A stretch of 7,858 nt of DNA, taken from NCBI GenBank assembly GCA_958349325.1, contig CATWCP010000049.1, forward strand, positions 1 through 7,858, read 5' to 3'. The translations under genes were made by a program, and so were the position numbers. The notes beneath the pieces were generated by a model. It saw only the letters and a list, made by a program, of their open reading frames with translations. It made no database searches and was not told where the DNA came from. This DNA is from an uncultured Collinsella sp. (lineage in GTDB: Bacteria; Actinomycetota; Coriobacteriia; Coriobacteriales; Coriobacteriaceae). Positions 5,374-7,858 of this stretch are shown here, one piece after another (the stretch's first letter is position 1; each line of letters opens with the position of its first letter).

Positions 5374-6392
5374 TTGCAATTTTAAAGCAGAGCGCCAGCG
5401 ACGAGGCCGTCAGCCACATTGTCAGCTGGATCGAGAAAAAAGGACTCAAGACCAATGTCTCGCGCGGCGAGAACGAGACGATCATCGGCCTGGTGGGCGA
5501 TACGACCAAGATCGACCCGTTCCTGCTCGAGTCCATGGATGTCGTCGAGCGCGTGCAGCGCGTCTCCGAGCCTTTTAAGCGCGCCAACCGCAAGTTCCAC
5601 CCCGAGGACTCCGTCATCGACTGCGGTCACGGCGTCAAGATCGGCGGCGACCAGTTCCAGGTCATCGCCGGCCCGTGCTCCGTCGAGGGCGAGAACCTCA
5701 TCCGCATCGCACGCCGCGTGAAAGCCGCCGGCGCCACGATGCTGCGCGGCGGTTCCTACAAGCCCCGCACCTCCCCCTACGCCTACCAGGGCATGGGTCC
5801 CGCCGGCCTGGACCTGCTGTGCGAGGCATCCGCCGAGCTCGACATGCCGATCGTCACCGAGATCATGGACCCACGCGACGTGCAGGTCTTCTTGGACAAG
5901 AAGATTGACGTCATGCAGATCGGCGCCCGCAACGCCCAGAACTTCCCCCTGCTCAAGGAGGTCGGCAAGACCCAGACCCCGATTCTGCTCAAGCGCGGCA
6001 TGTCCGGCACGATCGACGAGCTGCTCATGGCTGCCGAGTACATCATGAGCGAGGGCAACGACAACGTTATCCTGTGCGAGCGCGGCATCCGCACCTTCGA
6101 GACCCGCACCCGCAACACCTTCGACCTCAACGCCGTGCCGGTGCTGCACCACCTGTCGCACCTGCCCGTCGTCGCCGACCCCAGCCACGCCACCGGCTAC
6201 ACCCGCTACGTCGAGCCCATGGCGCTCGCCGCGACCGCCTGCGGCGCCAACGGCTTGGAGATCGAGGTCCACGACGAGCCGAGCCGTGCCTGGTCCGACG
6301 GCGCCCAGGCCCTCACCCCCGATCAGTTCGACGACACCATGCGCCGCATCCGAGCCATCCGCGAGGTTGTCTGCCAAGAGACCATGGAGTAG
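5370..6392 (+). CDS. aroF: 3-deoxy-7-phosphoheptulonate (DAHP) synthase, type I-beta
   Basis: A 340-residue enzyme that condenses phosphoenolpyruvate with erythrose 4-phosphate to DAHP, the entry step of the shikimate pathway in the cytosol. Residues 1-65 form the ferredoxin-like N-terminal domain that confers Tyr/Phe feedback inhibition in the Thermotoga maritima homologue. The catalytic barrel follows, with VIAGPCSVEG (98-107, metal ligand C103), RGGSYKPRTSPYAYQG (126-141), LKRGMSGT (207-214), ERGIRTFE (237-244), DPSHATG (270-276, H273), E299 in LEIEVH and D310 in WSDG. All four metal ligands known for the Thermotoga enzyme are matched with a one-residue offset. The start ATG has GAGGTGAGAGG just upstream (core GAGG, 6-nt spacing) and fits the family N terminus. 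The frame stays open back to a GTG at 5232, but that extension would cross the terminator hairpin and is not preferred. It heads the aroF-tyrA-aroB operon and is probably controlled by the leader terminator. Confidence 0.97.
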   Translation: MIAILKQSASDEAVSHIVSWIEKKGLKTNVSRGENETIIGLVGDTTKIDPFLLESMDVVERVQRVSEPFKRANRKFHPEDSVIDCGHGVKIGGDQFQVIAGPCSVEGENLIRIARRVKAAGATMLRGGSYKPRTSPYAYQGMGPAGLDLLCEASAELDMPIVTEIMDPRDVQVFLDKKIDVMQIGARNAQNFPLLKEVGKTQTPILLKRGMSGTIDELLMAAEYIMSEGNDNVILCERGIRTFETRTRNTFDLNAVPVLHHLSHLPVVADPSHATGYTRYVEPMALAATACGANGLEIEVHDEPSRAWSDGAQALTPDQFDDTMRRIRAIREVVCQETME

Positions 6393-6395
6393 CCC

Positions 6396-7310
6396 ATGGG
6401 TACGGTGAGAAACGCGCGCGTTAACCAGGGCGGCCCCAAGTGCGCCGGCATCGTCGGCCTTGGCCTCATCGGCGGTAGCTTTGCCCGCGGCTATGCACAG
6501 GCGGGCGTCCGCGTGCTGGCCTGGGACCCCGATGACGATGTCATGACGGCCGCCAGCATGGGCACTGTCGCCGGAGAGCTCAACGACAAGACACTCGGCG
6601 AATGCGACATCATCGTCCTGGCTTGCTACCCCGAGGCCTGCATCGAGTGGCTCGAGGCGCATGCCCAGGCGCTCGCCGACGCCACCGACACCGAGGCCAT
6701 TATGGGCCCCGTGGTGATCGACACGGTGGGCGTCAAGGACATCGTGTGCGAACGCGCCTTTGAGCTTGCCCGCGAACACGGCTTTTACTTTGTGGGCGCG
6801 CACCCCATGGCGGGCACCCAGTTCTCGGGCTACGCGCACTCCCGCGCCGACCTGTTCCAGGGCGCCCCGCTCGTGCTCGTTCCGCCCGCGGTGGACGATG
6901 CCCTTAAGCTGGAGCTCTTGGGGCAGGTGCGCGAGATGGTGCGCCCCTTGGGCTTTGGCAAGTTCAGCGTGACCAGCGCCGCCGAGCACGACCGCGTCAT
7001 CGCCTTCACGAGCCAACTTGCGCACGTGGTGTCCAACGCCTACGTAAAGAGCCCGACCGCCCAGGTCCACCACGGTTTTTCGGCCGGTAGCTACCGCGAT
7101 CTCACCCGCGTGGCGCACCTCAACCCGCAAATGTGGTCCGAGCTCATGATCGACGACGCCGACGCGCTTGCCTTCGAGATCGACCACCTGATCGACTCGC
7201 TTGGCGCCTACAGCCGTGCGCTCAAGAACCGCGACCAGCGCTATCTGGAGAATCTCCTTGCCGAGGGCGACCGCATCAAGCGCGCACTCGACGACGAGGC
7301 CTCCCACTAG
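6396..7310 (+). CDS. tyrA: Prephenate dehydrogenase
   Basis: A 304-residue NAD(P)-dependent enzyme that oxidatively decarboxylates prephenate to 4-hydroxyphenylpyruvate for tyrosine synthesis. The Rossmann motif is GLGLIGGS (21-28). The acidic residue D44 at the end of the second strand (LAWDPD) suggests NAD+ preference. VGAHPMAG (133-140) carries the catalytic-type His (H136), followed by FTSQLAHV (204-211, H210) and GSYRDLTRVA (231-240, R234), then the helical dimerisation domain. There is no C-terminal ACT domain and no fused chorismate mutase, so allosteric tyrosine control by an ACT domain is not expected. About 13 residues precede the first strand. The ATG lies 3 nt after the aroF stop, with its GGAG site (6386-6389) inside the end of aroF, indicating translational coupling. 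Prephenate versus arogenate specificity cannot be decided by eye. Confidence 0.93.
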   Translation: MGTVRNARVNQGGPKCAGIVGLGLIGGSFARGYAQAGVRVLAWDPDDDVMTAASMGTVAGELNDKTLGECDIIVLACYPEACIEWLEAHAQALADATDTEAIMGPVVIDTVGVKDIVCERAFELAREHGFYFVGAHPMAGTQFSGYAHSRADLFQGAPLVLVPPAVDDALKLELLGQVREMVRPLGFGKFSVTSAAEHDRVIAFTSQLAHVVSNAYVKSPTAQVHHGFSAGSYRDLTRVAHLNPQMWSELMIDDADALAFEIDHLIDSLGAYSRALKNRDQRYLENLLAEGDRIKRALDDEASH

Positions 7311-7346
7311 ACCACCTATCACGCCAGGTCGAAAGGACCGAAGCTT

Positions 7347-7858
7347 ATGGCGATTACCATCGATATCGACACTGCACGCCCCTACCAGGTGCATGTTGGC
7401 ACGTTTTTGCTGGAGCAGGCGGGACCGCTCGTTCGCGCCACTGCCGGCGGCACCAAGGCCGTCATCGTGACGGACACCAACGTGGGCCCGCTCTACCAGA
7501 TGCCCGTTAAGCAGAGCCTGGAGGCGTCAGGCTACGAGGTGAGCATCTGCACCTTCGAGGCAGGCGAGGCCCATAAGCGCGCCGAAACCTATGTTGCCAT
7601 TCTTGAGTTTGTGGCCGAGCACGAGCTTTCGCGCTCCGACGTGATCGTGGCACTCGGCGGCGGCGTCGTGGGCGACGTTGCGGGCTTTGTGGCCGCCACC
7701 TACATGCGCGGCTGCAAGTTTGTGCAGATCCCAACGAGCCTGCTCGCCATGGTGGATTCGTCGGTGGGCGGCAAGACTGCCATCGACCTGGCCGCCGGCA
7801 AGAACTTGGCCGGCGCCTTTTGGCAGCCGAGCGTGGTTATCGCCGACGTGGGGTGCCT
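7347..7858 (+). CDS. aroB: 3-dehydroquinate synthase, N-terminal half (runs off the right edge)
   Basis: The first 170 codons of AroB, which converts DAHP to 3-dehydroquinate, the second shikimate step, using bound NAD+ and a divalent metal. It starts MAITIDIDTARPYQV. Conserved blocks are VTDTNVGPLY (41-50), EAGEAHK (71-77), the nucleotide-binding ALGGGVVGDVAGFVAATYMRG (102-122), QIPTSLLAMVDSSVGGKTAID (127-147) and GKNLAGAFWQP (151-161). Family members are usually about 350 residues, so roughly half is present; the metal-binding Glu and His residues would mostly lie beyond the window. The ATG has AAAGGA (7332-7337) 9 nt upstream. It begins 36 nt after tyrA with no terminator or promoter visible between them, so it belongs to the same operon and directly uses the product of AroF. 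Confidence 0.96.
   Translation, partial: MAITIDIDTARPYQVHVGTFLLEQAGPLVRATAGGTKAVIVTDTNVGPLYQMPVKQSLEASGYEVSICTFEAGEAHKRAETYVAILEFVAEHELSRSDVIVALGGGVVGDVAGFVAATYMRGCKFVQIPTSLLAMVDSSVGGKTAIDLAAGKNLAGAFWQPSVVIADVGC

Noticed and set aside
5382..7394. 670-residue ORF on the minus strand, antisense to aroF, tyrA and the aroB start
   Set aside because: Its composition (Val, Gly, Ala, His, Asp-rich, no motifs) is the usual antisense shadow of GC-rich genes, and it covers three strongly conserved genes.

Overview
The window looks like chromosomal DNA from a GC-rich actinobacterium. The best guess is the Coriobacteriia (Collinsella-like). This rests on the strong GC bias at third codon positions, TTG/GTG starts alongside Shine-Dalgarno sites, the aroF-tyrA-aroB order and a CtpE-type P-type ATPase. 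The genus is an inference from sequence style, not a database result. There is no sign of phage, IS elements, CRISPR or recent transfer.

Left part (1-5164, everything on the minus strand). Read in the direction of transcription, a tRNA-Arg(CCG) gene with its own promoter (TATAAT -10, A/T-rich upstream element) ends at a strong intrinsic terminator. Directly after it comes a 907-residue P-type cation ATPase of the CtpE-like group, with a long basic C-terminal tail and PQGL where PEGL is expected. Next is a single-pass membrane protein with two N-terminal zinc ribbons and an extracytoplasmic helical domain. Then a good promoter with a dyad in its spacer drives a cytosolic cyclophilin-type peptidyl-prolyl isomerase, followed after 11 nt by a TPR-repeat protein that runs off the left edge.

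Right part (5165-7858, plus strand). After a roughly 200-bp divergent intergenic region comes an aromatic amino acid operon: aroF (type I-beta DAHP synthase with an N-terminal regulatory domain), tyrA (prephenate dehydrogenase, starting 3 nt after aroF) and the first half of aroB (3-dehydroquinate synthase). AroF and AroB are the first two shikimate-pathway enzymes. TyrA commits prephenate to tyrosine.

The most interesting element is the aroF leader. A perfect intrinsic terminator (9-bp stem, 3-nt loop, six T) points toward aroF, although no plus-strand gene lies upstream for it to terminate, so it is best read as an attenuator. A 25-codon ORF with a Tyr codon immediately before the hairpin runs through it and overlaps the aroF start as ATGA. 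An upstream repeat of the hairpin's 5' arm could form an alternative pairing. A second point of interest is how the P-type ATPase is transcribed, given only about 30 bp between the tRNA terminator and its start.
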